A stretch of DNA of 25,193 nucleotides from IMG/VR virus record IMGVR_UViG_3300036835_000434, positions 1-25,193 of that record; one strand, given 5' to 3'. This document shows positions 5,563 through 12,237 of the stretch, in pieces. How positions within the stretch are numbered: position 1 is the stretch's first letter; every line of letters starts with the position of its first letter. Source of the DNA: a virus. The notes beneath the pieces were generated by a model. That model was given only the letters and a program-made list of their open reading frames with translations. It was not told where the DNA came from and made no database searches. Both the position numbers and the translations under genes were made by a program.

Positions 5563-5783
5563 GGTGCGGCCCTGCCCTTCACTCCCTCAAGGAAGGCGAG
5601 GCGCTCCCGGAGCCCCACCATATCATTAACAACATCTCTCAGATTTCCGTTAAGCTCTTTGATAGCGGCAGTGTTTTCCTTCGTTGCGTTGGTTAGTGCG
5701 AATCCACTGCGGACGATAACGAAGATTGCGCCAAGCAATGACACAAGCCCGCCCACGGCGGCCAGGATCGTTACAATAATCAC
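5559..5783 (-). CDS. Membrane protein with coiled coil, DUF2746/holin-like
   Basis: GTG start at 5783, three bases after the preceding stop at 5787. Residues 3-24 form one hydrophobic helix (VTILAAVGGLVSLLGAIFVI); residues about 33-66 are an amphipathic coiled coil (KENTAAIKELNGNLRDVVND, then RERLAFLEG). This resembles small DUF2746-type phage proteins sometimes annotated as holin-like. Placement in the early operon, far from any lysin, argues that a lysis role is not certain. Confidence 0.6.
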   Translation of the reverse strand: MIIVTILAAVGGLVSLLGAIFVIVRSGFALTNATKENTAAIKELNGNLRDVVNDMVGLRERLAFLEGVKGRAAP

Positions 5784-5786
5784 GTC

Positions 5787-5963
5787 TTACCCCTTAGCTC
5801 TTCCCCCGGGCGTTGCAACCGCGATAGCTTCGGGGTGCATGCGCTCTGTTGGGATAACCGGGCAACCGTAAAGCCCTGTATCAAGGTGATACCACTCCCC
5901 GTACTCGGGATCTTTGGCGATTGCGTTATGACAGATTGAGCAAAACTCCGCTTGCTTCTTCAT
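5787..5963 (-). CDS. Small zinc-ribbon-like protein, 58 aa
   Basis: Short frame of 58 codons starting at ATG 5963 in an ATGA overlap with the gene upstream. It encodes CSICHNAI near the N-terminus and YHLDTGLYGCP in the middle, so one CxxC plus a further Cys and His that could make a small zinc site. The tail ends TPGGRAKG. Such short Cys-rich proteins are common in phage early operons. Role unknown. Confidence 0.6.
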   Translation of the reverse strand: MKKQAEFCSICHNAIAKDPEYGEWYHLDTGLYGCPVIPTERMHPEAIAVATPGGRAKG

Positions 5964-6313
5964 TTAGCCTCCCTCTTGAGGGCTTCCGCCCGTTGCTTCA
6001 ACAATCCTTCAAGAGCCACATACGTGGCTTGCCTAAACACGGCATCCCCTGGGAAGGGGTTGCCTGGGATCGGGATAGGCGATATCAGATCCGTATAACC
6101 GATCAACGGGTTTCTCATGGTGAGCGTGATAACCCAGACGGGCCCAAGGAAGGTATCCGCCTGGCCAGGAATCGGCAGGAGCCCGAAGGAATGCCCAACC
6201 TCGTAGGCGATAGTGTCACGGTTCACTAGGCCATATTCGGAAGCCAGCTTTACGGCCGCGTCGGCTATGGCGTCTTTAACGAGCGTCTCCAGCCGTTGCC
6301 TTTGATCGATCAC
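5960..6313 (-). CDS. Hypothetical phage protein, 117 aa
   Basis: GTG start at 6313, overlapping the TAG of the previous gene by one base. N-terminal helix (RLETLVKDAIADAAVKLASEYG), then a beta-rich centre (TFLGPVWVITLTMRNPLIG) and a C-terminal helix ending ALKREAK. No motif that allows a function. Tightly coupled on both sides. Confidence 0.65.
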   Translation of the reverse strand: MIDQRQRLETLVKDAIADAAVKLASEYGLVNRDTIAYEVGHSFGLLPIPGQADTFLGPVWVITLTMRNPLIGYTDLISPIPIPGNPFPGDAVFRQATYVALEGLLKQRAEALKREAK

Positions 6314-6621
6314 TAGGCCACTCTCCCTACTGGGTTCCCGCCTGCCGCCGTCCGTGTCGGCCGGTAGATAACCGGGGCCTCAAAGTCACATTTGCAGCCT
6401 GAGCCCATTTGCTTGCCGCATATGCCGCATTTGAGCCCGTAAGCTCCGGTCACGCGGAGCCATCCGAAAGGGGTACGGACATACCGCTTGTTGGTGAATC
6501 CCCGCCTCCGCATAGCCAGCCAACGCCTATCGGTAGCCAGGCGGCCCCTCAGGAAGTGATCCCAGGGGCCGTAGTCAACGGGGCCCCGGCCTCCGTGCCC
6601 CTCAACCATGGGCGGAAGCAT
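6313..6621 (-). CDS. Zinc-finger-like basic protein, 102 aa
   Basis: ATG at 6621 chosen; a second ATG at 6609 is possible. The protein is basic and Trp/Arg-rich (WLAMRRRGFTNKRYVRTPFGW), then carries LKCGICGKQMGSGCKCDF, with five closely spaced cysteines forming a probable zinc site at residues about 64-80. Could bind nucleic acid, but this is an inference. One-base overlap with the next gene. Confidence 0.6.
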   Translation of the reverse strand: MLPPMVEGHGGRGPVDYGPWDHFLRGRLATDRRWLAMRRRGFTNKRYVRTPFGWLRVTGAYGLKCGICGKQMGSGCKCDFEAPVIYRPTRTAAGGNPVGRVA

Positions 6622-6793
6622 CTTGCCATTCCGTCACATAGACGGCCCGAAACTTGGCTTTGCCTTCGCGGCTCTCCGCAATCTTGTAGGCTTCCTCAAT
6701 ATCATCACAAGGCAAAATGAAGCCACTATCAAAGATAACCGCGAAATCATATCTATACCATTCAAGCTTCGCCCCATTAGCTTTAACCGCCAT
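6602..6793 (-). CDS. Hypothetical phage protein, 63 aa
   Basis: ATG at 6793, with AAGAGG 4 bases upstream. A GTG three bases earlier is an alternative. The sequence (AKLEWYRYDFAVIFDSGFI, then EEAYKIAESREGKAKFRAVYVTEWQ) suggests a small beta-alpha-beta domain. No family recognised. It overlaps the TOPRIM gene by 11 bases and the next gene by 20. Confidence 0.6.
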   Translation of the reverse strand: MAVKANGAKLEWYRYDFAVIFDSGFILPCDDIEEAYKIAESREGKAKFRAVYVTEWQDASAHG

Positions 6794-7493
6794 CACGCCT
6801 CTTATCCGGGAAGACCTGCCGTCTTAGCGTCTCCGTCTCACCCTTCGCAACCATGCTTGACACGTCTTCCCCTTCGGGGCATTCAATGATCCGGACTCGC
6901 CAGCCGAGGGTTTCCGCTATCGCCCTGGATAGCTCTAGTCCTGGCCGTTGCCCCGTCCGGGAATCTTCGGGATCTCCGTCTGTGAATACGATCACGCTCC
7001 TAAAATCTTTGAGCACGGGGGCCCATATTTTTCTTTTGTCATGCCATACTTTCGCCCCGGGGATTCCTAGGGTTGGGAGCCCTAGTATTTCCGTGGCTAC
7101 GATGGCGTCTATTTCGCCTTCGGCTAGCCCGATCGATTCGCCTGCCGCAAAATAGGCGTTGACGTTATAGAGCCGTTTCTTTTGCCCCGCGTATTGTGAA
7201 AATTTGGGGACGTTATTCCCGTGGGTTGCGAGCTTCCTAAACGTGATTGCAGCTACCCCGGCCGGGGTGAGGTAGGGGATTGAGAGCATCCCCCGGAATC
7301 GCTCATCCCCTGGCAGGGGTGAGGTGACGAGGCCCAGGCGGTAAAGCTCGCTTGCCGCGATGCCGAGAGTGAGCCCGTGGCTAGTCAAGTAGGCTTCTGT
7401 CCCATGAGGATCGTTGGGGCTTATGGCCTCTAGCTGGCTCGCGTATTCCCCGGCTGCTAGCTCCAAGGTTTCTCTCCGCAAACTCAAGGGCAC
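6783..7493 (-). CDS. DNA primase, TOPRIM catalytic subunit
   Basis: A 236-residue protein from a GTG start at 7493. It contains a DnaG-type TOPRIM domain: SIPYLTPAGVAAITFRKL before it, the TOPRIM glutamate in IGLAEGEIDAIVA (about residue 127), and the paired acidic residues in VIVFTDGDPED (about residue 170). DnaG-type primases make RNA primers for lagging-strand synthesis. Here the zinc-finger part is a separate upstream gene in another frame, and the two frames overlap by 113 bases. Homologous actinophages also split primase in two. Together with the 12437 helicase this forms the phage replication set. Confidence 0.85.
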   Translation of the reverse strand: MPLSLRRETLELAAGEYASQLEAISPNDPHGTEAYLTSHGLTLGIAASELYRLGLVTSPLPGDERFRGMLSIPYLTPAGVAAITFRKLATHGNNVPKFSQYAGQKKRLYNVNAYFAAGESIGLAEGEIDAIVATEILGLPTLGIPGAKVWHDKRKIWAPVLKDFRSVIVFTDGDPEDSRTGQRPGLELSRAIAETLGWRVRIIECPEGEDVSSMVAKGETETLRRQVFPDKRRDGG

Positions 7494-7713
7494 CCCTGTA
7501 ATCTAGATTTTCCGCGCGTTTGATCACTCCTATAGCGTCTCCGCCCATGTTGCATGCATGGCAGAGGAAGGCGTTAGCTTCAAGGTTGACGGAGGCTGAG
7601 GCTATCCGGTCGGCATGAAAAGGGCACTTAACTGGCCGCCATCCGTAGCCATTGACGCGGGCGAGGTCGGCTCCGTAATGCTCTAGGACGGCCGAGATTG
7701 TTAGCTCACTCAT
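7381..7713 (-). CDS. DNA primase, CHC2 zinc-finger subunit
   Basis: ATG at 7713 (MSELTIS); the frame is open to 7869 but that overlaps the endonuclease gene. Encodes a 110-residue protein with the CHC2 zinc finger of DnaG primases: KCPFH at residues about 27-31 and FLCHAC at about 47-52, followed by GGDAIGVIKRAENLDYRGALEFAER. This domain binds template DNA for priming. It ends in an Arg-rich tail that is encoded by the same DNA as the first 37 residues of the TOPRIM gene in another frame. Confidence 0.85.
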   Translation of the reverse strand: MSELTISAVLEHYGADLARVNGYGWRPVKCPFHADRIASASVNLEANAFLCHACNMGGDAIGVIKRAENLDYRGALEFAERNLGASSRGIREPARGHKPQRSSWDRSLLD

Positions 7714-8110
7714 ACTTAAATCGTGGCCGCGATTCAATAATAGAAATCGCCTCGTTAGCCTTCGTTCGCCTACGCTGCCCCAGCCACGGCATAAAGGCCA
7801 ATAGAATAACCCCGTTGTCCTGGGGCTTGTACGAGCGCCAAATCTGCGCACGCTTATAGGGCTTACCATCTAGGCGAGTTTTACCGTAATAGGAATGCTC
7901 CGCTACGATGCCGCATCCAACTATGTCCGCAAAGCGTTGCAAGGAATCAAGGTCTGTATTGCACAAGGTTAGTCGCACATAAGGGCCGCCCCGTGTGCCC
8001 GCAACGCGGCCGTTCATATACGTATAAATGCATCCTTCCCCTTCAAAATAGCCCGCTGCCCATGCCGTATCTTCGGGCGAAGCGCTCCAAATTATCTTCT
8101 CAATTCGCAT
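7706..8110 (-). CDS. LAGLIDADG homing endonuclease
   Basis: ATG at 8110 gives 134 residues. A LAGLIDADG-type motif is present as AAGYFEGEGCIYTYM (about residues 18-32), whose acidic residue takes part in metal-dependent cleavage. The following GPYVRLTLCNTDLDSLQRFADIVGCG is the typical second half of such a domain. One motif copy implies a homodimer. Free-standing homing endonucleases cut a specific site and spread by repair. The gene sits between two early genes and overlaps the primase zinc-finger gene by 8 bases, with a weak ribosome binding site, suggesting a later insertion. Confidence 0.8.
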   Translation of the reverse strand: MRIEKIIWSASPEDTAWAAGYFEGEGCIYTYMNGRVAGTRGGPYVRLTLCNTDLDSLQRFADIVGCGIVAEHSYYGKTRLDGKPYKRAQIWRSYKPQDNGVILLAFMPWLGQRRRTKANEAISIIESRPRFKYE

Positions 8111-8117
8111 TGGGCAC

Positions 8118-8441
8118 TCACTTAACCCGGCCAGCCCTGTAAGCGTCAACCGCGTTAACAAACTCATCCCGCTTCCGGTCAATGTGAGCCTTGGCCGCCT
8201 TGTCTGCCTCATCGCCAAGAGCCTTCCTCAAGGCTTCCGTTGCCTGCCTCACGAGATGCTCAAGGAAGCTCTCCATTAGGCCAACTTCAACCGGGGGCAT
8301 GTAGCTCTGGGTTGTAAGGCGCTTGCCGTTATAGCCGACCTCAATCCGGTAAGTGGGAATATAGTTCCCGAAGCCGTCAAAGGGTCCGTAGCCCGGTCCT
8401 TCTGGCGTAACCTCAAAACGGAAATAGTTAAGCTTGCTCAT
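8118..8441 (-). CDS. Hypothetical phage protein, 107 aa
   Basis: ATG at 8441 with GAGAGG a few bases upstream. N-terminal beta-like part (KLNYFRFEVTPEGPGYGPFD, TYRIEVGYNGKRLTTQ) and a long C-terminal helix (VGLMESFLEHLVRQATEALRK, then KAAKAHIDRKRDEFVNAVDAY). No family recognised. It overlaps the gene upstream by 14 bases and is followed after 7 bases by the homing endonuclease. Confidence 0.65.
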   Translation of the reverse strand: MSKLNYFRFEVTPEGPGYGPFDGFGNYIPTYRIEVGYNGKRLTTQSYMPPVEVGLMESFLEHLVRQATEALRKALGDEADKAAKAHIDRKRDEFVNAVDAYRAGRVK

Positions 8442-8703
8442 TGATACCTCTCCCGATGATCTCAAAACGCCTCTTGCCGTCTGGTAGGATATGGAGACAC
8501 ATTTGCACTTGCCGCCGTGCCTGCCTTAGCTTCTCTTCCTTGATGACGGCCAGGACTAGCCGATCATGGCCAGGCTTCCTCTTGCCGGAATGCCCGTTAT
8601 AGTCACTCCGATTTTTGCCCCGCGGTTTCGGGGCCCTGTACTTCAATTTGAGATTCGGCCCCGTTAGCTCTATCAACGATTCCCCTTCGGGATAGCTCAT
8701 CAT
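8428..8703 (-). CDS. Basic hypothetical protein, 91 aa
   Basis: ATG at 8703 (or 8700). A strongly basic middle (KYRAPKPRGKNRSDYNGHSG, then KRKPGHDR) is followed by a helix and a strand-rich end (LVLAVIKEEKLRQARRQVQM, then ILPDGKRRFEIIG). The first 101 bases overlap the resolvase gene in another frame. The basic composition would suit nucleic-acid binding, which is an inference. Confidence 0.6.
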   Translation of the reverse strand: MMSYPEGESLIELTGPNLKLKYRAPKPRGKNRSDYNGHSGKRKPGHDRLVLAVIKEEKLRQARRQVQMCLHILPDGKRRFEIIGRGINEQA

Positions 8704-8998
8704 CGGCCAGCCGGCGAAGCACCAAATACTCTGACGGATCTTCCCCCTGGCCGTTGCTCCGGATGATCACGCACGGACGGTCCCCCCGGGCCGCGTTACC
8801 CTTGGATTGCTCAAGCCATGCCATAGGCCGGAAATCCGACCGGGCTTTAACCTCGATGGCATGCCCTGGTACTCCCAGGATGTCGCGGCCCGGGTAGCTC
8901 GCTGGCACACGCCTGGCACGGGACCAACCGTGCTCCCTAAGCCAACGGGCAACGTTGGCTTCCGTTCGCCTTGAGCGCCTTACACGGGCGTTAGCCAT
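8603..8998 (-). CDS. Hjc-like Holliday-junction resolvase / PD-(D/E)xK nuclease
   Basis: ATG at 8998, 131 residues. The first 100 residues show the archaeal-Hjc-like nuclease pattern: RRTEANVARWLREHGW with an active-site Glu, RVPASYPGRDILGV with the Asp, and HAIEVKARSDF with the ExK pair (about residues 48-54). This fold resolves branched DNA from replication and recombination before packaging. The core ends near LVLRRLADDE; the last 30 residues are read from DNA that also encodes the start of the next gene. The neighbouring nuclease and primase genes fit a replication/recombination module. Confidence 0.78.
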   Translation of the reverse strand: MANARVRRSRRTEANVARWLREHGWSRARRVPASYPGRDILGVPGHAIEVKARSDFRPMAWLEQSKGNAARGDRPCVIIRSNGQGEDPSEYLVLRRLADDELSRRGIVDRANGAESQIEVQGPETAGQKSE

Positions 8999-9001
8999 GG
9001 C

Positions 9002-9160
9002 TCAGAGGGCTAGCGCCGCTAGCACCATGACAACGATTAGGAAGAGATCGATAAGCACGGAGAAGACTAGCGCGCTCCGGCTGCTAGTCAGGTAATAGAT
9101 GTTTGCGAGCATGCCAGCGAAGAGCAACGTAGCCCCGGTAAACAAGAGGATCTCAAGCAT
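9002..9160 (-). CDS. Small membrane protein, two spans, 52 aa
   Basis: Short frame from ATG 9160, ending three bases before the resolvase start. It has two hydrophobic segments, residues about 2-23 (EILLFTGATLLFAGMLANIY) and about 30-52 (ALVFSVLIDLFLIVVMVLAA), joined by a polar turn LTSSRS, i.e. a hairpin in the membrane. Overlaps the gene upstream by 8 bases. Function unknown; its shape is similar to many small phage membrane proteins. Confidence 0.65.
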   Translation of the reverse strand: MLEILLFTGATLLFAGMLANIYYLTSSRSALVFSVLIDLFLIVVMVLAALAL

Positions 9161-9509
9161 TCGGCTTGTCCTTCGCCTCACGGAGCCTCTCTACCGGAAG
9201 TGTCGGCTCACCTTCTGGCACAATCGGCGGATCGGGATTAATCCTCATACGATGCCAGCCGTCCGGGCGTCTCATCCAGTAGAGCCCCTTGGCGTCAATG
9301 TGTACCCCGTTTTTGTACTGGGATTCATGCGTGACCGTGAAGCTAGCGTTAGAGTCAAGGGTAAACAATACCTCCATATTACTTGGCACGTAATCAAGGC
9401 CCCAAGGATCGGCAATGAGGCTGTATCTGTTCTTCCGTATGGAAACGTCAGTACCCCTCGTTGCAATCTTGCCGCTAATGGTGATCGTAAGCTTGTCGCC
9501 CGGTTGCAT
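9153..9509 (-). CDS. Hypothetical phage protein, 118 aa
   Basis: ATG at 9509 chosen because AAGGGG lies 7 bases upstream; a GTG at 9533 would add 8 residues. The protein is beta-rich (KLTITISGKIATRGTDVSIR, MEVLFTLDSNASFTVTHES) and includes WMRRPDGWHRMRI, then a Pro-rich tail. The first half looks like a small barrel. The same general shape recurs in the protein at 11423-11791 (MSHGFTPGTKVRVEFEGTVT), which may be a distant paralogue. Confidence 0.62.
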   Translation of the reverse strand: MQPGDKLTITISGKIATRGTDVSIRKNRYSLIADPWGLDYVPSNMEVLFTLDSNASFTVTHESQYKNGVHIDAKGLYWMRRPDGWHRMRINPDPPIVPEGEPTLPVERLREAKDKPNA

Positions 9510-9523
9510 TCCTGGCCCCTTCG

Positions 9524-10009
9524 TCACGTCCACTTATTAAACCCGCACTTGTTACGCCAATCGTCGCCCGATCCCTTCGCGCAACGGTAAGCGTTGAAGA
9601 AACCGCCCTTAGCCTTCGGCCCATGCACCAACGCGGCCGGCTCGTCACAGTCACAGTTGGGCCCGCCCGGGGGGTTGAGCGTCCAGGTTTGCATGCCGTT
9701 GGGGCCCTTCACGTTGAGCACGGCAGGCCCCCTCGATTGCTGCCCGGCATCCTGGGCATAGGAGGCACTCCCTGCCGACCTCTCCGGAGCACTTGCTACA
9801 GAGCCACGGCCGCCGGCGGGCGTCGTGCCATCGGGGGAAGGGTTTGCACGGCTCTCTGTGGCTCTCAGGGCCGTAGAGGGCCCGTCTGAGGCCCAGGGAT
9901 CGGCCGGGGCCGCCTGGCCTCCGGAGCCCCCGGAAACCGTGGGCATGATCCGGTCTAGGATCTCTGCCGCTACATAATCTAGGACTTCCCTTACCGCGTC
10001 ACTAATCAT
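9524..10009 (-). CDS. Zinc-ribbon protein with long Pro/Ser/Gly linker
   Basis: ATG at 10009 in an ATGA overlap with the nuclease gene. A short N-terminal helix (AVREVLDYVAAEILDRIMP) is followed by about 75 residues of low-complexity Gly/Pro/Ser/Ala sequence, then a C-terminal Cys cluster CDCDEP ... YRCAKG ... NKCGFNKW, which fits a four-cysteine zinc ribbon like those of topoisomerase tails and phage single-strand-binding companions. Position next to the Cas4-like exonuclease suggests a role in DNA processing, by inference only. Confidence 0.65.
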   Translation of the reverse strand: MISDAVREVLDYVAAEILDRIMPTVSGGSGGQAAPADPWASDGPSTALRATESRANPSPDGTTPAGGRGSVASAPERSAGSASYAQDAGQQSRGPAVLNVKGPNGMQTWTLNPPGGPNCDCDEPAALVHGPKAKGGFFNAYRCAKGSGDDWRNKCGFNKWT

Positions 10010-10809
10010 GCTGCCGCCTTCCGTCCCGTGATCTTCGGGGCAACCATAAACGTCTTGCCGTCGTTAGCCATTGACTCATCAAAAACCGCCTTCATGCCAA
10101 GGAAGCCGTCAAAGGCACTATTGATCACCTCGGAGGGCACAAGGCTTAGCTCCGCAAACCTCGGCCGGAGGTGCAAAACCGCGCAACGGTCAAACTTCGG
10201 TAGCTCCCGCTCCGTGCCATCAACGTCAAGGATGATATCCGCGTTAGCCAGGGCCGCTAGCTGATATCTCACGTCTTCGTAAACCCGGTTGCCCGTCTTC
10301 GTGTCGCCCAGGACAAACCAATTTTTGATGTATGCTGCCCAATCGGCCGTGCCCGCATATCCGTACCTGTTAGACCAAACGGTAAATTCTGACATCTCCC
10401 ATGCGGGCTCATAGCTGGCCGTGAAGTCTTCAAAGCGGGCGAACATTTCCCGGGCCGCGCGGGGGGCCTTATCCCATTCGATCGCATCATCATGCCTAGG
10501 CTCTACGCCCGTTTTGATAAAACCGTCAATCCATGCATGCACGAGATCCCCAATAGCGGCCGGATCATCCGGGCCCCGCATGAAGGGAGCTTGCCTCACA
10601 AGCTGTACCCGCTCGTTGCGGTCAAGGGCCTGGAGCTTCTCAAGGTTGTCTGCCGCGTACTCTCCCGCCTTCCTGGCGGCCCAGTGCTTCAAGCCGTCTA
10701 TGCTCTTGATGCCCTTAATGTTGGTGATGCTTGGCACTTGGACGCCTCTTGTTGGGTGAGCATAGAAGCGGCCGAAGGGCGTTGATGTACTTAGAGCCGG
10801 AGCCGTCAT
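10006..10809 (-). CDS. Cas4/RecB-like PD-(D/E)xK exonuclease
   Basis: ATG at 10809, 267 residues. Active-site pattern of the RecB/Cas4 group: IGDLVHAWIDG with the His (about 91), GYAGTADWAA with Asp (about 156), LGDTKTG with the DxK pair (169, 171) and VRYQLAALANA with the Gln helix (183). Opening VPSITNIKGIKS is also typical of phage members. These nucleases degrade DNA ends for recombination. The iron-sulfur cysteines of true Cas4 are not seen. There are no CRISPR genes or repeats nearby, so this is a phage recombination nuclease rather than CRISPR adaptation. Confidence 0.82.
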   Translation of the reverse strand: MTAPALSTSTPFGRFYAHPTRGVQVPSITNIKGIKSIDGLKHWAARKAGEYAADNLEKLQALDRNERVQLVRQAPFMRGPDDPAAIGDLVHAWIDGFIKTGVEPRHDDAIEWDKAPRAAREMFARFEDFTASYEPAWEMSEFTVWSNRYGYAGTADWAAYIKNWFVLGDTKTGNRVYEDVRYQLAALANADIILDVDGTERELPKFDRCAVLHLRPRFAELSLVPSEVINSAFDGFLGMKAVFDESMANDGKTFMVAPKITGRKAAA

Positions 10810-11061
10810 GCTGCCAGCCTCTCTTGCCGCTCCCAGACGGCTAGACCGAAGACGTTAACGATTACAATGGGCTTTTGCAGGCCCCGGGCATACCGGATCG
10901 TTGCCCATGTGCCTCCCCCGGTATCGGCAAGCATGGCGGGAGCGGCAACCAATACATCGGAGGCCCGGACGATTGCCCGGTTACGGGCAAGGTAGGGCTC
11001 CGGCGGAAGGTAACTCGCGGCATGGTGGCACCAAGCCCCCCGTGAAGCCTACGCTTAGCAT
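10806..11061 (-). pseudogene. Decayed SLOG/LOG-family nucleotide-binding protein
   Basis: An ATG at 11061 overlaps the stop of the upstream gene and begins MLSVGFTGG, the normal beta1-glycine-rich start of a SLOG protein. That frame stops soon. In a second frame, from about 11030 to the TGA at 10806, the C-terminal half is intact: YLPPEPYLARNRAIVRASDV, then GGGTWATIRYARGLQKPIVI. No start codon serves this frame. Compared with the family, about 60 residues from the middle are missing and the frame is shifted. The end still overlaps the Cas4-like gene in ATGA. I conclude it was broken by an internal deletion and is no longer functional. Confidence 0.7.
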
Positions 11062-11426
11062 GCCCACACGGCCCCAAAGATCCGGAGTTGATCCGATCGG
11101 CTCCAAGGGTCATTGAGGCGGATATCCTCCGCCATCATCAAGAGGTGAGAAACGTAGGTTTCAAGCCCGGGAACCCTTACCGCCTTCCGGGCTTCGCCCA
11201 GGATGCGGCAGAGGGTTTTTTCGCTAGGTGTGACCTGGGCGGATACCTCATGTATCCGGGCTTCTAGGGTGATTCCCTCAATAACCCGACTCTTGAGGCG
11301 TTTCCCCACGTCGCGTGATTTACGCCATGCGGGCTTGCAAGCCTCGCAAATCCTCTGTTGCTTAACCCTCCGGCTGAACTTCGTCTCACACTTCCGGCAA
11401 CGGATCGGCCGCAAGGTGACGCTCAC
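11055..11426 (-). CDS. Zinc-ribbon protein, 123 aa
   Basis: GTG start at 11426 in a GTGA overlap. N-terminal CRKC (10-13) and CEAC (27-30) form a classic four-cysteine zinc ribbon, followed by a basic, helical region (KPAWRKSRDVGKRLKSRVI) and a helical C-terminus (PGLETYVSHLLMMAEDI). Probably a nucleic-acid-binding or protein-docking factor; no named family recognised. The stop overlaps the start of the broken SLOG gene. Confidence 0.65.
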   Translation of the reverse strand: MSVTLRPIRCRKCETKFSRRVKQQRICEACKPAWRKSRDVGKRLKSRVIEGITLEARIHEVSAQVTPSEKTLCRILGEARKAVRVPGLETYVSHLLMMAEDIRLNDPWSRSDQLRIFGAVWAC

Positions 11427-11791
11427 TCTTCGCCCCTCCGGTAAACGAGCTTCGGGCTTGACGCCCTAAGATCGGCGGGATGGATGCCGTATCCGGTTGA
11501 TTCCTCAACGAAGACGGTCCCCCCGCCTTGGAGGTGAACAAAATAACGCTTGCCGCGTTCGGTTTCCCAAATGTCGCCCGCCGCAGGCGGCCAGGATTCC
11601 GGCTCGCTCCGCTGGATAACCCTTACCTCTCGGGCGCTCCCTGCCCATATGAGATGATGCACATTGCGGGAGTCCTTAACCTCTACCCAAAATTCTTTAC
11701 TAAGCGCGCCATCGTTGAGATAAACGGGCCGGGTAACCGTGCCCTCAAACTCAACCCGAACCTTAGTGCCAGGCGTGAAACCGTGACTCAT
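11423..11791 (-). CDS. Hypothetical beta-rich phage protein, 122 aa
   Basis: ATG at 11791 (MSHGFTPGT), with GGGAAGG 3-4 bases upstream. An ATG at 11803 is possible but lacks an RBS. Alternating strands (KVRVEFEGTVTRPVYLN, then EFWVEVKDSRNVHHLIWAG) and a second half DIWETERGKRYFVHLQGGG suggest a small SH3-like or OB-like barrel. No enzymatic motif seen. Confidence 0.62.
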   Translation of the reverse strand: MSHGFTPGTKVRVEFEGTVTRPVYLNDGALSKEFWVEVKDSRNVHHLIWAGSAREVRVIQRSEPESWPPAAGDIWETERGKRYFVHLQGGGTVFVEESTGYGIHPADLRASSPKLVYRRGEE

Positions 11792-11806
11792 TAGCCTTCC
11801 CATCTT

Positions 11807-12136
11807 TCAGAGCGCCTCATCCGGAAACGGGTTACCAATAACCATGCTGAATCCGTGCCCCTCAACCGCGGAGAGCACAACATCACGGACAAGCCCGCTA
11901 GGCTCGTTATCGTCGTTGAGCATTCCCCTATCGTGAAGCTCACAGACAGAATCCGTCATAGCGATATAGCCCGGATCGCGGCACATGCAGACAAGCTCAT
12001 AAAACGAGACCGGATCATTGTGCATGAGATCGACAAGACAAAGCTTGACCACTCCCGCCATATAGAGCGGGATCTTCCTGCCGCCATGCTTGAGCGGGGC
12101 GAGATCGGTAATCTTCCGCCCTCCGGTAGTGCTCAC
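11807..12136 (-). CDS. Hypothetical phage protein, 109 aa
   Basis: GTG start at 12136 chosen: it overlaps the stop of the 34-residue membrane peptide (GTGA) and has GGGAG 7 bases upstream. The frame is open to 12169. Helical segments (GVVKLCLVDLMHNDPVSFYE, GLVRDVVLSAVEGHG) with several cysteines (LVCMCRDPGY) and an end GNPFPDEAL. No family recognised. Confidence 0.6.
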   Translation of the reverse strand: MSTTGGRKITDLAPLKHGGRKIPLYMAGVVKLCLVDLMHNDPVSFYELVCMCRDPGYIAMTDSVCELHDRGMLNDDNEPSGLVRDVVLSAVEGHGFSMVIGNPFPDEAL

Positions 12137-12237
12137 AGAACCACTCCCATCATGTAGACAATGAGCCACACTCCCGCCAGATAGGCGAGTTGAAGCCAGA
12201 ATTGCAGAGGGAAAAGCCAGCTAAATATTGCCCTCAC
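12133..12237 (-). CDS. Tiny membrane peptide, 34 aa
   Basis: GTG at 12237 overlaps the TGA of the gene upstream, and its own TGA overlaps the next GTG; both junctions are GTGA. The peptide is almost entirely hydrophobic and Trp-rich (IFSWLFPLQFWLQLAYLAGV, then WLIVYMMGVVL). It would lie in the inner membrane. The double coupling is good evidence that it is translated. Confidence 0.6.
   Translation of the reverse strand: MRAIFSWLFPLQFWLQLAYLAGVWLIVYMMGVVL

Noticed and set aside
5559-5783. Firm assignment as holin
   Set aside because: One membrane span and a coiled coil fit, but it sits in the early operon without a lysin, so I kept only the descriptive call.
10006-10809. Cas4-like nuclease as part of a CRISPR system
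   Set aside because: No cas1, cas2 or repeat-spacer array in the window, and iron-sulfur cysteines are not visible. It is better read as a phage RecB-like exonuclease.
10862-11113. Leftward 83-residue frame over the broken SLOG gene
   Set aside because: Its translation has no domain sense. The SLOG motifs are in the other two frames of the same strand.
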